NCBI RefSeq assembly: GCF_051622035.1
Contig: NC_135355.1
Span: forward strand, 39,413,986 to 39,477,985
Direction: 5' to 3'
Length of the DNA: 64,000 nt
From: Arctopsyche grandis
Taxonomy: Eukaryota; Arthropoda; Insecta; Trichoptera; Hydropsychidae
The notes below the pieces were generated by a model. It saw nothing but the letters and a program-made list of their open reading frames with translations, was not told the DNA's origin and made no database searches. Below are positions 44,680 through 54,529 of the stretch, one piece after another. Each line of letters opens with the position of its first letter. The first letter of the stretch is position 1. Both the position numbers and the translations under genes were made by a program.

Positions 44680-44960
44680 TCTGGCGCTTGTCGATCGTTT
44701 GCACCGAACCCTCTTAAATTATGTCACCGAGGGTTCGATTACATAATTTTTCCGTTTGGATCGCATCCATATATTCTCAACATTTTGCGTATGCAATTCA
44801 CTATAATTTGGATCCACAAATTTGTCTTGGTGAACCACAAACGAATGCGCATATCTTCGTTTGTGAGCCGAAAAATTATTATTCTCGAGAAATTTAAGCG
44901 CTATTTTTTATTTAGCACTGGCAATACTGACATGTTGGGTCTTACATCAAAACGGAAACC
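44680..44960 (-). pseudogene. Merlin transposase remnant
   Basis: The plus-strand words CGCATCCATATATTCTCAAC, ATTTTGCGTATGCAATTC and CACAAACGAATGCGCATAT match the C-terminal coding part of the Merlin gene at 23400-23515 with many changes. It is followed by TTATTATTCTCGAGAAATTT, the Merlin flank motif. It is inserted just upstream of the ZAD relic. Confidence 0.68.
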
Positions 44961-45007
44961 GTTGTTCCGAAATTGGGATAACACAACTGACTGTATAACA
45001 TATCACA

Positions 45008-45120
45008 ATGACGTGTGACTTTGTCTGTGTTCCGTTCCAGCTGAATGTTCATTCCCCATTTATGGGAATTCCGAGTCTCTGGAAGTGCAGGAACTCATCT
45101 CGAGCTGCTGTCAAATACAA
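45008..45120 (+). pseudogene. ZAD relic (gene 4), exon 1
   Basis: The sequence follows exon 1 of genes 2 and 3 (ATGACGTGT...CTGTCAAATACAA before gtcaaa) but is 113 bp long instead of 114. One base is missing right after the first Cys codon (TGTGAC versus TGTCGAC), which throws the CRLC motif out of frame. Unless translation starts elsewhere, the ZAD cannot form. Confidence 0.82.
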
Positions 45121-45201
45121 GTCAAATGCTTCTATACAGTCAATGTGATAAAATGAACTTCAATTGTGCTACATTTTACTCAGTTTACATTGTCATTGCA
45201 G

Positions 45202-45522
45202 GTGAGAAAGCATGACAGACTGTCTCATACAATATGCTCGTCTTGTGAAAGCAACTTGGTATTGTTCGCTCAATTCAAAAAGACCTCTACACAGAGTGAC
45301 GAAAAAGTGAGACAGAAATCTACTGAATGTTTGAATATTATTAAAGTAGAGGAAGTTTTACTCGACGATTTGGTTTGGGACTCTGATGATGATTATCTGC
45401 CACTGTGTAATTCCCGTAATGATGACAAGGATAGTGAAATATGACTAAGGAATTGTAACCTGGAGAAAAAGAGTCAGGACTATCAGGACAAGCTATTATT
45501 GAGAGAAGGAGAAGATTCAACG
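45202..45522 (+). pseudogene. ZAD relic (gene 4), exon 2
   Basis: It starts VRKHDRLSHTICSSCESN after a ttgcag acceptor, carries IKVEEVLLDDLVW and ends EDST before gtaata, 321 bp. A TGA at 45442-45444 interrupts the acidic linker. Apart from that stop the exon is well preserved. Confidence 0.85.
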
Positions 45523-45656
45523 GTAATATATATTTTTTTGCCCATCACACTTTTATGAAATTTGACCTTTTTTCATTTTTATTTAGCATTAAACTGTCTC
45601 AATCTCAAAAACTTTCTATTCTTGAAAAGTTGATATAATATCATATTTTATTTCAG

Positions 45657-45971
45657 CTGAATGACTTCACAAATAATAATGAAATTTCTTCGAAAGTATT
45701 TCTAGCAAAGAATAATTCATATGGCTGTTACTCCAATGATTCCAAATTTGATTGTGACTATTGTGGAATTACACTCAATGATAAATCTAAATTGATATTA
45801 CACAAAATGATTAAACACATAAATCCTGTCAGTAGACAGATTGCTAATAGCAAAAAAATTAAGCAACACCCTGATTATAAAAAATCGAAAAGACTAATAA
45901 AACACGACATCAAAAGAATCTTCAAATTGGATATAACATATAACGAAAAATTGGGAATGACAAGAAAGTTG
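45657..45971 (+). pseudogene. ZAD relic (gene 4), exon 3: single C2H2 finger
   Basis: After a tttcag acceptor it reads LNDFTNNNEISSKVFLAKNN, then one finger, FDCDYCGITLNDKSKLILHK with MIKH. This matches the start of exon 3 of gene 2. No finger array follows; instead a basic segment (KKIKQHPDYKKSKRLIKHD) runs to a likely donor TTG/gtgcgt at 45971/45972. The frame of 105 codons is open. Confidence 0.72.
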
Positions 45972-46054
45972 GTGCGTGGCTTTCCGTGATAGTAGAACCA
46001 GACTAATAATTTCGCGGAAATAACCATTAGAATTTTTAAGGATATTTGTTACAG

Positions 46055-46476
46055 AGATACAAATCCTACAATGCTGTATCACTTGTCGATTCTATTTGGA
46101 CTGAAATGCAAAAATATTGTGTAGATAAATATACAGATTATGCTTACGGTAGAATCCATTTACAATTTGAATTTGATAAAGTAAAATATCCAAAGAAAAA
46201 CACGATAGTAAAATTGGATGATGATAAATATCAAGTGAAACCAATCCGGAAAAAATGTATGAGGTTGATTTAACTCTCGGGCACCGTACATGTGAAAAGG
46301 GACATTTGGGAAAAATATGCAAACATCAGACCGGTGTTTATTCATTGTATTTGAATATATCGGAAGAAGATACCATAGATGAAAGATATTCATGGGCTGA
46401 ATTAGCCTTGGGAAAAAATGTTTCCAAAAAAGATTTTTATAGACCAATAAGATCTATAAAACCTATTATATTGTAG
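46055..46476 (+). pseudogene. ZAD relic (gene 4), likely exon 4: SWIM-like domain
   Basis: After a gttacag acceptor the frame gives RYKSYNAVSLVDSIWTEMQK and YPKKNTIVKLDDDKYQV, then, after a frame change near 46250, YEVDLTLGHRTCEKGHLGK with ICKHQTGVYS. The C..G..GK-CKHQ pattern is that of a SWIM zinc-binding domain, although the usual CxC start has Arg-Thr-Cys. SWIM domains occur in MULE-type transposases and in some host proteins. Whether this exon belonged to the ZAD gene or to a neighbouring element is an inference from in-phase splice sites. Confidence 0.55.
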
Positions 46477-46620
46477 ATACAAGTCACCCATCTTCAAATA
46501 TAAGTATAGTGGAAAGTACGGAAAATATTGAAAGCAAGATTGCCGGAATAAAAGTAGAAGGTGGTGAAGAAATAAATAAAAATTTATGTGAATCAGTTTA
46601 CAAGAAATTAGAGCGGCGAT

Positions 46621-46804
46621 ATGATGTCGTGGGTTGTGGATCCCGAGCTCCTAATTATAGAGGTGGAGTCTCGTCCACTTTTATATGCAAAAGCATTGCC
46701 AGATTACTCAAATAAGATTATGAAGAATAATGCCTGGGAGGACATAACTAAAAAACTCTCAGAGGACTGGGAAACCCTCACCAATGGCGAAAAAAATAAT
46801 CGAT
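46621..46804 (+). CDS. MADF-domain gene, exon 1
   Basis: Starting at one of two adjacent ATG codons the frame reads VDPELLIIEVESRPLLYAKA, then AWEDITKKLSEDWETL and EKNNR, the first two-thirds of a MADF (Myb/SANT-like in Adf-1) DNA-binding domain. A gtaagt donor follows at 46805. Joining to the acceptor before 52045 gives NNRC-KDVQSKWKHVRD in frame (phase 1), which restores the conserved MADF end. PIF/Harbinger elements commonly carry such a second gene, so it may belong to the PIF remnant at 51228-52003; alternatively it is a host gene with PIF inserted. Confidence 0.78.
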
Positions 46805-47033
46805 GTAAGTATATAATAACAAACTTTATTTATTTTTATCAAATATGTAGGTACATATGTAGTTATTTTGTCTTAGTCACCATTTTGTCTATTGATGACT
46901 TGATATTGCCACGGGATAGAACCTTGTGGCGATGTAAAATATCTAGCGAAATAATCACGTATTTCCAGACCAGTATGGTTACTTCTTAGACCTCTCGGTT
47001 GGAGACCTTGTATTGGACTGTCAAATAAAGTAT

Positions 47034-47326
47034 TGTTGCGTAGGGGTGGGTGGAGGATCCAAGTAAAAGGCCAACAGTTGTTTCACAGCATTTATTGATG
47101 ATTAAGGAGATACACGCACTGGCAGTGCTCAGTCCAGAATGACATGATATCGCCTACGTACCGCCTTATAAAGGGTAGATCTCTCAGGACGTCTAATCTG
47201 TTTACCTGTTGTATAGTCACGTAATCGGATATGTATTTCCACGACATTGGGTCTCCCCGTACCGATTCTGAGAAAGGACTAATAACGGTCATTGTTTAGC
47301 CTAAATGCACTTAGAGTCCAGATATT
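47034..47326 (-). mobile_element. Repeat family 4 (LTR-like), minus copy
   Basis: Read on the minus strand it has GGCTAAACAATGACC near its start and ends GGATCCTCCACCCACCCCTA then CGCAACA. Related plus copies lie at 53450-53772 and about 54850-55190. TG...CA-type limits suggest a solo LTR, but no target duplication was found. It is treated as a fossil. Confidence 0.5.
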
Positions 47327-47329
47327 TAT

Positions 47330-47527
47330 TTTTAATTTTCATACAAGGAAGGCATTACAGGTAAACCCCAATGCGCCTTCCTGGCCAATTACAAACAATA
47401 CAGGATTTTTTATTATATAAGTCGCTAAATTACGAGACACTGACTTAAACTCGATAATTAACGAGATATCTATGAATTGTACATACATTTTTTATCATAC
47501 TCAAATACTGGTGACATAGTGGGTAGG
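47330..47527 (-). mobile_element. SINE, 3' part, left of the RTE insertion
   Basis: On the minus strand this is the 3' half of the family, with the hairpin words AAGGAAGGC / GCCTTCCTGG at 47346-47384. The body continues across the RTE insertion at 50874-51080. AGTGGGTAGG occurs on both sides of the RTE element. Confidence 0.87.
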
Positions 47528-50500
47528 TAGCGCTGAGATAAGAGTGGTGATGAGTGAATCCGTGGTAAGTTTCACTCTATAAAATGTCACACAACACTAT
47601 GACGGTCTCAGGTCAGCGGCGAGTAAGTGCCGCCGCTTAACAAAAGCACAACCCGGTTTTGAAAGGTACCGTAACACCTTTCATAGAGAAGGAAACTCCA
47701 TAAAAAAATTCCCTGGCAGTGGGCAGCAGCTCTGTCAGTACCATCCACGGCGGAAGTATATGCAATATACTAAAACGGCAAAAGATGGAAGATTCAAAGC
47801 GACGTGGCAGCCACTCAATCGGTTTGAATTCTGCGGAGCAGAAGGTTTGGGGAAAACTACTGTGCTCTCATATCCCTAGTATAACCACCATGAAGAGAAA
47901 ACCTAAAACCACGGCCCCGAGTCTCCGGCGTCCCTTCAATGGGACAGGGGTGCTAAGAATCCCCGGACTCAAAGTGGTGAACATACGAAAAATTGGTACA
48001 TGGAACGTTAGGACCATGTATCAAGCAGGTAAAATTGAAAATCTGCAAATAGAAATGAAAAAAAACCAAATACAGATGCTCGGCATAAGCGAAGCTAGAT
48101 GGCCTGGAGCAGGAAAAACGATGCATTGCAATGGATATACGACTTACTACTCGGGATCGCTTGACGGCACTCATAAGAATGGTGTTGCTGTGATTCTGGA
48201 AGACGACATCAGTAAAAGTGTGAGAAACTTTATTCCGTTATCTGAACGAGTCATGATGATACAATTAGCAGGAAAACCTATAAATGTTAACATAATACAA
48301 GTGTATGCCCCCACTTTTGATAAAGAAGAAAATGAGATTGAAGAATTTTATCAACAAATCAAAGAATTGATGACATATACGAAAAAACATGATGTTAACA
48401 TTATAATGGGAGATTTCAACGCCAAAGTTGGAGACGAAGAAACAATGGGTATAACTGGTCGCTTCGGACTTGGAGAAAGAAATGAGAGAGGAGACAGACT
48501 AGTTCAGTTTTGCCAGGAAGAGCAGTATGTTATCTTGAATACTTTCTTTAAGCTACCTAAAAGAAGATTATACACATGGAAATCCCCAATGGACTGTCCT
48601 GATAATATTGTGCGAAACCAAATTGACTTTATTTTGATAAACAGTAGATTTAAAAATAGTATAAAATCGGTGAAAACCTACCCTGGTGCAGACGTGGCAT
48701 CCGATCATAATCTACTTTGTGGGAAATTGAAGATAAGACTGAAAAAGATTTTAAGAGCATCAAAACCTAAACCAAGATTGGATTTAGAGCTGCTTAAAAA
48801 TCTTACGATCCACGAACAATTTACAAAAGATCTCAATAAAAATTTTAAACAAAAATGTATTGAAGAAAATAGTAATGTAAACATAAAGTGGGAAGGTATG
48901 AAATCAGCAATGACCCAATCTGGGAAAAAGTTTCTTGAAACAAATCAAATAATTAATAAAAAACAACCTTGGATGACGGATGAAATTATACATTTAATGG
49001 AAGAACGTAGAAAACACAAACATAATAATCCAACACAATATAAAAATATTCACCGCCAAATTCAAAGGAAAATTAAAGAAATCAAAGAAAAATGGATGGA
49101 AAATAAATGTAACGAAATTGAAAAATTACAAGAAAAACACGACGAATTTAACGTACATAAAAAACTAAAAGAAGCAACAGGATCATTCAGAAAAAAAGAT
49201 TTCATACTCCTTAGGAATAAAGATGGAAAAATCATTTTAAATATGGATGAGAAGAAATCAGAATGGACCGAGTACACAAAATTGCTCTTTAAAGACAATA
49301 GAGAAACCGGAGGGCATATTGAAGATCCAGAAACGGGACCATATATATTGAAATCCGAAGTGGAACATGCTATAAAACTAGCAAAGAGTCGGAAAGCTAC
49401 TGGACCGGATCTGATTCCTGCCGAATTTCTCAAGTTATTGGACGACGATAACATAGAAAATCTAACAAAACTCTATAATAAAATATATTTATCAGGCGAA
49501 GTACCTAGCGATTGGTTACAATCCATATTTATCCCGTTGCCCAAAAAGAGTAACGCGAGGACGTGTAGCGACTTCAGAATAATTAGCCTAATGAGTCACA
49601 CATTGAAGATCCTACTAAAGATAATACAGGGCAGAATTTACTCACGGTGTGAAGAGGCGATTAGCAGAGAGCAGTTTGGGTTCAGACAAGGCTTGGGTAC
49701 CCGAGAGGCCCTTTTCTGTATGAAAACACTACTCCAAAGATGCAGAGAAGTCCGTAAACCTGTGTACATCTGCTTTATAGACTTTGAAAAGGCCTTTGAC
49801 CGTGTCCAACACGCTCGCCTGATGGAAACATTAAAAAATATTGGCCTGGATGACAGAGATGTCAGATTGCTACGAAATATTTATTGGAATCAGACTGCAG
49901 TAGTACGTGTCGATGATCAATTCACTGATGAGATTCCTATAGAACGGGGCGTCAGGCAAGGATGCATCCTATCACCTACTCTTTTTAACACCTACACCGA
50001 ATCCATCTTCCACGATGCTCTCCAAGAGGCGGAGGGCATCAAGGTGGGCGGCGAGACGATCACCAATATAAGATATGCTGATGACACGGCACTAGTCGCT
50101 GAAAATTTAGCAGACCTGCAAAGATCTCTAGACCGTGTACATCAAGAAAGCAATCGAAGAGGTCTGCGCATAAATCTAAAGAAAACAAAATTTATGATAG
50201 TAGATAGAATGCAAACAGACACCGGGAATCTAACCTTGGATGGAGAGGTGATAGAAAGAGTAAAAAGATTCAAATACCTGGGTACCTGGCTGAATGAAGA
50301 GATGGACCCAGATGAAGATCTAAAAATCCGCATCGAGATGGCTAGAACATCATTTGTACAAATGAAGGCGGCCCTTACAAACAAGCATCTCAATCTTCAT
50401 ACGCGGTTGAGATTCGCGAAGAGCTACGTCTGGACAGTATTACTACACGGATGTGAGACGTGGACTCTGAAAACCAAGATGATCAGCCGCATTGAAGCTT

Positions 50501-50873
50501 TTGAGATGTGGGTCTATAGGCGTATGCTGAAGATTCCGTGGACCAAAAAGATATCAAACGAAGCTGTCCTCGGCATGATGGGGAGAGGCAGGGAACTTGT
50601 TTCTGTCATCAAGCGGAGAAAGATGGAGTACCTCGGACACATGATACGGGGTCCAAAATACGAATTTCTCCGTTTGATAACCATGGGGAAAATAGAAGGA
50701 AAAAAATGGATTGGCAGGAAAAAGTTATCTTGGCTTCGAAACATGCGCATGTGGACCGATATGAGCGCCGAAGAGCTGTTCCGAGCCGCTGAAGACCGAT
50801 GCGGATATATTCAAATAATCGACGAGGTGGTCGCCAACGTCCGGATGCGGACAAGGCATTAACAAGAAGAAGA
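47528..50873 (+). mobile_element. RTE-clade LINE, full length and apparently intact, with 10-bp target duplication
   Basis: The element is 3,346 bp between copies of AGTGGGTAGG (47518-47527 and 50874-50883). It has a 5' UTR of about 190-260 bp, one long ORF, almost no 3' UTR and an ACAAGAAGAAGA tail. Insertion into a SINE is shown by the SINE resuming on the right. The short tail, clean duplication and open frame point to a recent insertion. Confidence 0.92.
47785..50862 (+). CDS. RTE LINE ORF2: endonuclease-reverse transcriptase
   Basis: I take the first in-frame ATG at 47785, giving 1,025 residues; the open frame extends upstream to 47719 without an ATG. The apurinic-type endonuclease covers about residues 70-310: GTWNVRTMYQAGK, GISEARW, QVYAPT, IIMGDFNAKVG, NQIDFIL, ASDHNLL, all expected motifs. 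The reverse transcriptase covers about 530-800: FIPLPKK, FGFRQGLGTREAL, FIDFEKAFDRV, GVRQGCILSP and the catalytic RYADDTALVA. The C-terminal part has HGCETWTLK and RKKLSWLRNM. The protein nicks target DNA and copies its RNA there. No stop or frame break is seen. Confidence 0.93.
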   Translation: MEDSKRRGSHSIGLNSAEQKVWGKLLCSHIPSITTMKRKPKTTAPSLRRPFNGTGVLRIPGLKVVNIRKIGTWNVRTMYQAGKIENLQIEMKKNQIQMLGISEARWPGAGKTMHCNGYTTYYSGSLDGTHKNGVAVILEDDISKSVRNFIPLSERVMMIQLAGKPINVNIIQVYAPTFDKEENEIEEFYQQIKELMTYTKKHDVNIIMGDFNAKVGDEETMGITGRFGLGERNERGDRLVQFCQEEQYVILNTFFKLPKRRLYTWKSPMDCPDNIVRNQIDFILINSRFKNSIKSVKTYPGADVASDHNLLCGKLKIRLKKILRASKPKPRLDLELLKNLTIHEQFTKDLNKNFKQKCIEENSNVNIKWEGMKSAMTQSGKKFLETNQIINKKQPWMTDEIIHLMEERRKHKHNNPTQYKNIHRQIQRKIKEIKEKWMENKCNEIEKLQEKHDEFNVHKKLKEATGSFRKKDFILLRNKDGKIILNMDEKKSEWTEYTKLLFKDNRETGGHIEDPETGPYILKSEVEHAIKLAKSRKATGPDLIPAEFLKLLDDDNIENLTKLYNKIYLSGEVPSDWLQSIFIPLPKKSNARTCSDFRIISLMSHTLKILLKIIQGRIYSRCEEAISREQFGFRQGLGTREALFCMKTLLQRCREVRKPVYICFIDFEKAFDRVQHARLMETLKNIGLDDRDVRLLRNIYWNQTAVVRVDDQFTDEIPIERGVRQGCILSPTLFNTYTESIFHDALQEAEGIKVGGETITNIRYADDTALVAENLADLQRSLDRVHQESNRRGLRINLKKTKFMIVDRMQTDTGNLTLDGEVIERVKRFKYLGTWLNEEMDPDEDLKIRIEMARTSFVQMKAALTNKHLNLHTRLRFAKSYVWTVLLHGCETWTLKTKMISRIEAFEMWVYRRMLKIPWTKKISNEAVLGMMGRGRELVSVIKRRKMEYLGHMIRGPKYEFLRLITMGKIEGKKWIGRKKLSWLRNMRMWTDMSAEELFRAAEDRCGYIQIIDEVVANVRMRTRH

Positions 50874-51080
50874 AGTGGGTAGGAAGGATTTTTAGCCAAT
50901 TTTTAATCAGGAATCGTTTCAACAATGAAATCAGAGAAAATTGACAAACTCTGATAGAAAATGATCGACCAGGAGTCACAAATCCTGGTCTGACCAGCAG
51001 CATTACAGATAGGAATCGAACCCGGCGCCTCTCAGTGTTAAGCAGAAGCTTAACGACCGAGCCACGCTACTGGCTATATA
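50874..51080 (-). mobile_element. SINE, 5' part, right of the RTE insertion
   Basis: It continues the SINE at 47330-47527. Read on the minus strand the head has GTAGCGTGGCTCGGTCGTTA and GGGTTCGATTCC, followed by the core. The promoter boxes are well kept. Confidence 0.87.
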
Positions 51081-51099
51081 ATAAGATATAATCCTGGAA

Positions 51100-51182
51100 G
51101 TAAGTGCAAGCACTTAGTTAATCCGATAACAGATATCCGTTGGTCTAAGTGCAAGAACTTAGTTAATCCGTTAACAGATAAC
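51100..51182. repeat. Direct repeat near the PIF fragment, two copies of about 40 bp
   Basis: TAAGTGCAAG, ACTTAGTTAATCCG and TAACAGATA occur in this order twice, at 51101-51137 and 51151-51182. TAAGTGCAAG also starts repeat family 4. Role unknown. Confidence 0.6.
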
Positions 51183-51227
51183 CCTTGAACGGTCACATAG
51201 TCTCTGGGATTCTATTCGCTTAATCCG

Positions 51228-52003
51228 CGGCGTACGTAACAGTATCATCAAATTGGAATCCATCTTTGAATCTTTCAAAATTATGTAGAATGCAACATGC
51301 TTTAACCACCGATATCGTGCGAACGGGTTGAAGTTCTATAGCTCTCGTTAAAATCCTCCACTTGTTTGATAGAATACCAAAACTGCATTCAATCATTCTT
51401 CGTGCTCGCGTTAGTCGATAATTATAAATACGTTGTTGCACAGTCAAGTTGCGGTTCGGATATGGTCGTAAAACATGTCTAGATAGGGCAAAGGCTTCAT
51501 CGCCAATTAATGGCACAAATGGCATATTTTTCCCATTTGGATCATTCGGTTAAGTTTTCGGTTCTGGTAAATCGATTTGGCCCGATTCTAATTGTCTGTT
51601 AAATGATGTATTTTCGAGTAAAGACGTTCGAGTCAGTAGAAACGCCGTAAGCTCCTACTTCAATGCAAGTAAAACAATAGTTTGCATTACAAATTGCCAT
51701 TAAAATTATAGAAAAATAATTTTTACAATTATAGTACAGTGAACCGCTTTGATTGGGGTTTGTTATTTCAATGTGTTTGCCATCTACAGCCCCAATCACA
51801 TTGGGGAAATTAGTGCGGTGGTAAAATTCTTCGGATATTTTCTTAAAGTCATCCTTTGTTTTTTCTGGCATATACATACATAGGCTTTAAACAATCCCAT
51901 ATTTCGTCACAGACTTGTTTAATAATGTAATGTATAGTAGATACTCCAAGTAAAAACTGGTAATGTGAATCATGAAAAGTGTTGCCTGATGCTAAAAATC
52001 TGT
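51228..52003 (-). pseudogene. PIF/Harbinger (HARBI1-like) transposase fragment
   Basis: The minus-strand translation gives YRFLASGNTFHDSHYQFLLG, VIGAVDGKHIEI with the first catalytic Asp, YGVSTDSNVF with the second, and PLIGDEAFALS with the last acidic residue. YNYRLTRARRMIECSFGILS and CILHNF end the domain, the usual order of DDE_Tnp_4. Frame breaks occur near 51880 (a TATG duplication) and 51548 (an in-frame TAA). The 5' part of the gene is missing or beyond an intron whose acceptor would be at about 52004. It faces the MADF exon 2 across about 40 bp. Confidence 0.85.
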
Positions 52004-52044
52004 AACAAATGAATGGCTCATTAATACATATATTTTCTTTTTAG

Positions 52045-52160
52045 GCAAAGATGTACAATCAAAGTGGAAACACGTAAGGGACAACTTCCGACGAGAATAT
52101 CAAGCCCAAAAAGATGTTACATTAGGCCAAGGTGCAAAAAAGAGAAAGAAATACAGATAT
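52045..52160 (+). CDS. MADF-domain gene, exon 2 (interrupted)
   Basis: After the acceptor tttttag it reads KDVQSKWKHVRDNFRREYQA and then GAKKRKKYRYYD, the C-terminal third of a MADF domain. The frame then enters a GC-rich insertion at about 52161. A Ser/Gln/Pro-rich frame at 52642-53100 may be the rest of the same protein. Confidence 0.72.
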
Positions 52161-52625
52161 TACGATTGTAACGCGACGTTCTCCCCATCGTCCCATAGGG
52201 CAACACTCGCCCTTTATTTCGAGTGGCCACACAGGAAAAAGCCTTATAGGCGCGCGCGCATGGAGAGCGAGTCTCTCACCCGGCATTCACCGAGGAAGAA
52301 AGATCTCTCCTGTGCACGTCTCCAGGGGGAGACGGGGCCCAGAGATCCACCATTTTGCTGAAGAACCGCTGTGAGGTCGAGTGCAGCATCACTCCCTCCC
52401 CTGAGTTCCAGCACAACGCCTCCGGTATTCCTCACGCCGTTTCCGGAGAAACATCAGTCGTGAGAGGACCCGACCACGAGGAAGCTGTTATCAACGAGAC
52501 GATTTGCAGTCAGGAACCTCCCCGACTATATATATATATATATGTAACTGTATCCCAAGGTTAGTCCACGTTTCCCTATAACCCGACCCTTGGAAGAAGA
52601 ACGACCTAAACGCCCTCTGCATCAC
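52161..52625 (+). mobile_element. GC-rich insertion in MADF exon 2, possible LTR
   Basis: It starts TGTAACGCGACG right after the conserved RYYD codons and is clearly richer in GC than its surroundings. A TA microsatellite lies at 52527-52543. A right boundary and target duplication were not found, so the class is uncertain; it is treated as a fossil. Confidence 0.35.
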
Positions 52626-52641
52626 CCATCCACTTCAAAAG

Positions 52642-53100
52642 ATGGACGATGATAATAAAATGTTCAGTCAGCCTAACCAATCACCAAACATTGAACCATA
52701 TTTCAGTTACCCAAATTCTATCCCTTCGCTTCAATCAACACCTATCTGTACTCAGATCACACAACAGCAGCACTCACAGCCAACATTCACTCAAGTCCAT
52801 AATATGTATCAGCAGCACTCAGAGTCACACCCAACACTGTCCTTGCATCAATCTTCATCCGTTAATCCTGTACATCCATCTAAGGTAATTACGATTCTAG
52901 AGAATCGTCAATATCACCCCGCTAATTCAACGGCACGAAGTTCTAGGCCTCACTCCGTACAAAGCTTTTTTACCACTTTCAACCCAAATATTTGCCCATC
53001 TCCATCCAACACTGACCAATCAAGTTCAATAACTGTTCAGAGCCCCTTGACCAATATAAGTTCATCAGAAGAATTTTACTTATCTCCAGATGATTGTTAA
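52642..53100 (+). CDS. Ser/Gln/Pro-rich open frame, possibly the C-terminal part of the MADF protein
   Basis: The 152-residue frame starts MDDDNKMFSQPNQSPNIEPY, is low in charged residues and rich in Ser, Gln, Pro and Asn, and ends SSEEFYLSPDDC. Such composition is common in regulator activation regions. AATAAA at 53121 lies 21 bp after the stop and could be its polyadenylation signal. I do not recognise a domain. It may be the tail of the protein started at 46621, separated by the insertion. Confidence 0.5.
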   Translation: MDDDNKMFSQPNQSPNIEPYFSYPNSIPSLQSTPICTQITQQQHSQPTFTQVHNMYQQHSESHPTLSLHQSSSVNPVHPSKVITILENRQYHPANSTARSSRPHSVQSFFTTFNPNICPSPSNTDQSSSITVQSPLTNISSSEEFYLSPDDC

Positions 53101-53449
53101 ATTTAATACCTAAGTTTTTAATAAATATAAATTGTTTTGTAATTTTTGTTTTATTTACCTCAGTGTAACAGCTAGTCGTTGTACAGGTGGTATCGCCAAA
53201 CGCATGTTGGTATCTTGAAGTGTTATTCGAGGCCCCACTATCGTCAACAGTTGTAATAGACATTCGAAATATGTATTTTAAAATTAAATGTGTGCTATAA
53301 ATTTCTTCCCAAAATGATTATGAAAAAATTCAAGTCCATCTATGTAACTGCTGTATGTATGTGCTGTCTGAGCATCTTGATATTTTCACTGGTGTTAATA
53401 GTATTGTAGCGTATGCTAAAAGGAGCCGCAGTTATAATTGGTTGTCGAG

Positions 53450-53772
53450 GATTGTCTCCAGACTAAGTGCAAGTAAGCTAAACAATGACCACCGAATTGG
53501 CTTAGTAACGGCACCCAGTCCCTTCTCAGAATTGACAGCGATAGCGTGGGATTGACGGTCGTGGGAATACATATCTAGTACGTGACTATAACAATAGGTA
53601 AAAAAATCGGACGTCGAAGATTCCCTGAGCGACCTTCATAAGGAGGTACTTAGTCGATATCAAGACATTCTGGACGGAGCACTGCCAGTGTGTGTATCTC
53701 CTGAATCACCAATAAATGCTGTGAAACGATTTTGGCCTTTTACTTGGATCCTCCACCCACCTCTACGCAACA
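53450..53772 (+). mobile_element. Repeat family 4 (LTR-like), plus copy
   Basis: It contains GACTAAGTGCAAGTAAGC and TAAACAATGACC near the start and ends GGATCCTCCACCCACC then TCTACGCAACA. The first 60 bp (from about 53424) resemble 18262-18322 at the Helitron junction. A partial copy lies at 54850-55190. Confidence 0.5.
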
Positions 53773-54525
53773 GTATGTATTTACTTGATGAGGAAGTCAT
53801 AGAAAAAAAAGAAAAATTTAAAAATCATGACTAACATCAAAATGAGAAAGCTAATTTTGATAATTTTTTATATGCTTTTTATTATTCATGAATTATTCTC
53901 ACAATAAACTTAGGTCTATTGTAATAAATAATAGTAGTACTTATAGTGTGGATGCAAGAATTGTAAATAGGTTTTTGAGTTATTTTTCCGATTATGCTGT
54001 ACATTAACATTAGAATAATATAAAACTATGATTACTAACAAAATTAAATTAAAATTGTAAAATAGAAAATGATCAATAGATCATTAGCTATTAAAAAAGA
54101 TACAAGATGCATTGTGAACATAATTTAGTAATAATAAAAAACATTTTAAAATCAAATAGTGAGGATGCATGTGTAGGTTAGTAAGATAAAAGATCGGCTG
54201 AGAGCAGTAGATCGCATTTATTCAGGTATTTATTTATTTTTTAAAATCTATATAAAAAGGTATTACAGGAATACATATGTACATAGTTTATAGAACAGGG
54301 ATTTATTTAAAATGTAATATTAAAAGATTACGGAGGGATCCGATTGGACATTGGAATGGGATCTTACTTAATAAATAAGGATTATCAATTATATGTATAA
54401 TTCGAAAGATTAAACATAAATCGTTAATTTTTCTCTTAGATTGCAAGGAAATAAAACGACTACTGTGAAGAAAAATGTTTTTTTTTTTTTTATTTATTCG
54501 TTCTAGATTATAAATATTATTACTA
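53773..54525. other. Unassigned AT-rich sequence
   Basis: No gene or named repeat is recognised. Confidence 0.4.
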
Positions 54526-54529
54526 CTAT

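Noticed and set aside
49062-49454. Minus-strand open frame inside the intact RTE element
   Set aside because: It is a shadow of the long ORF; it has no domain and no independent support.
52132-52374. Basic 80-residue frame as a gene
   Set aside because: It lies in the GC-rich insertion that interrupts MADF exon 2 and shows no known domain.
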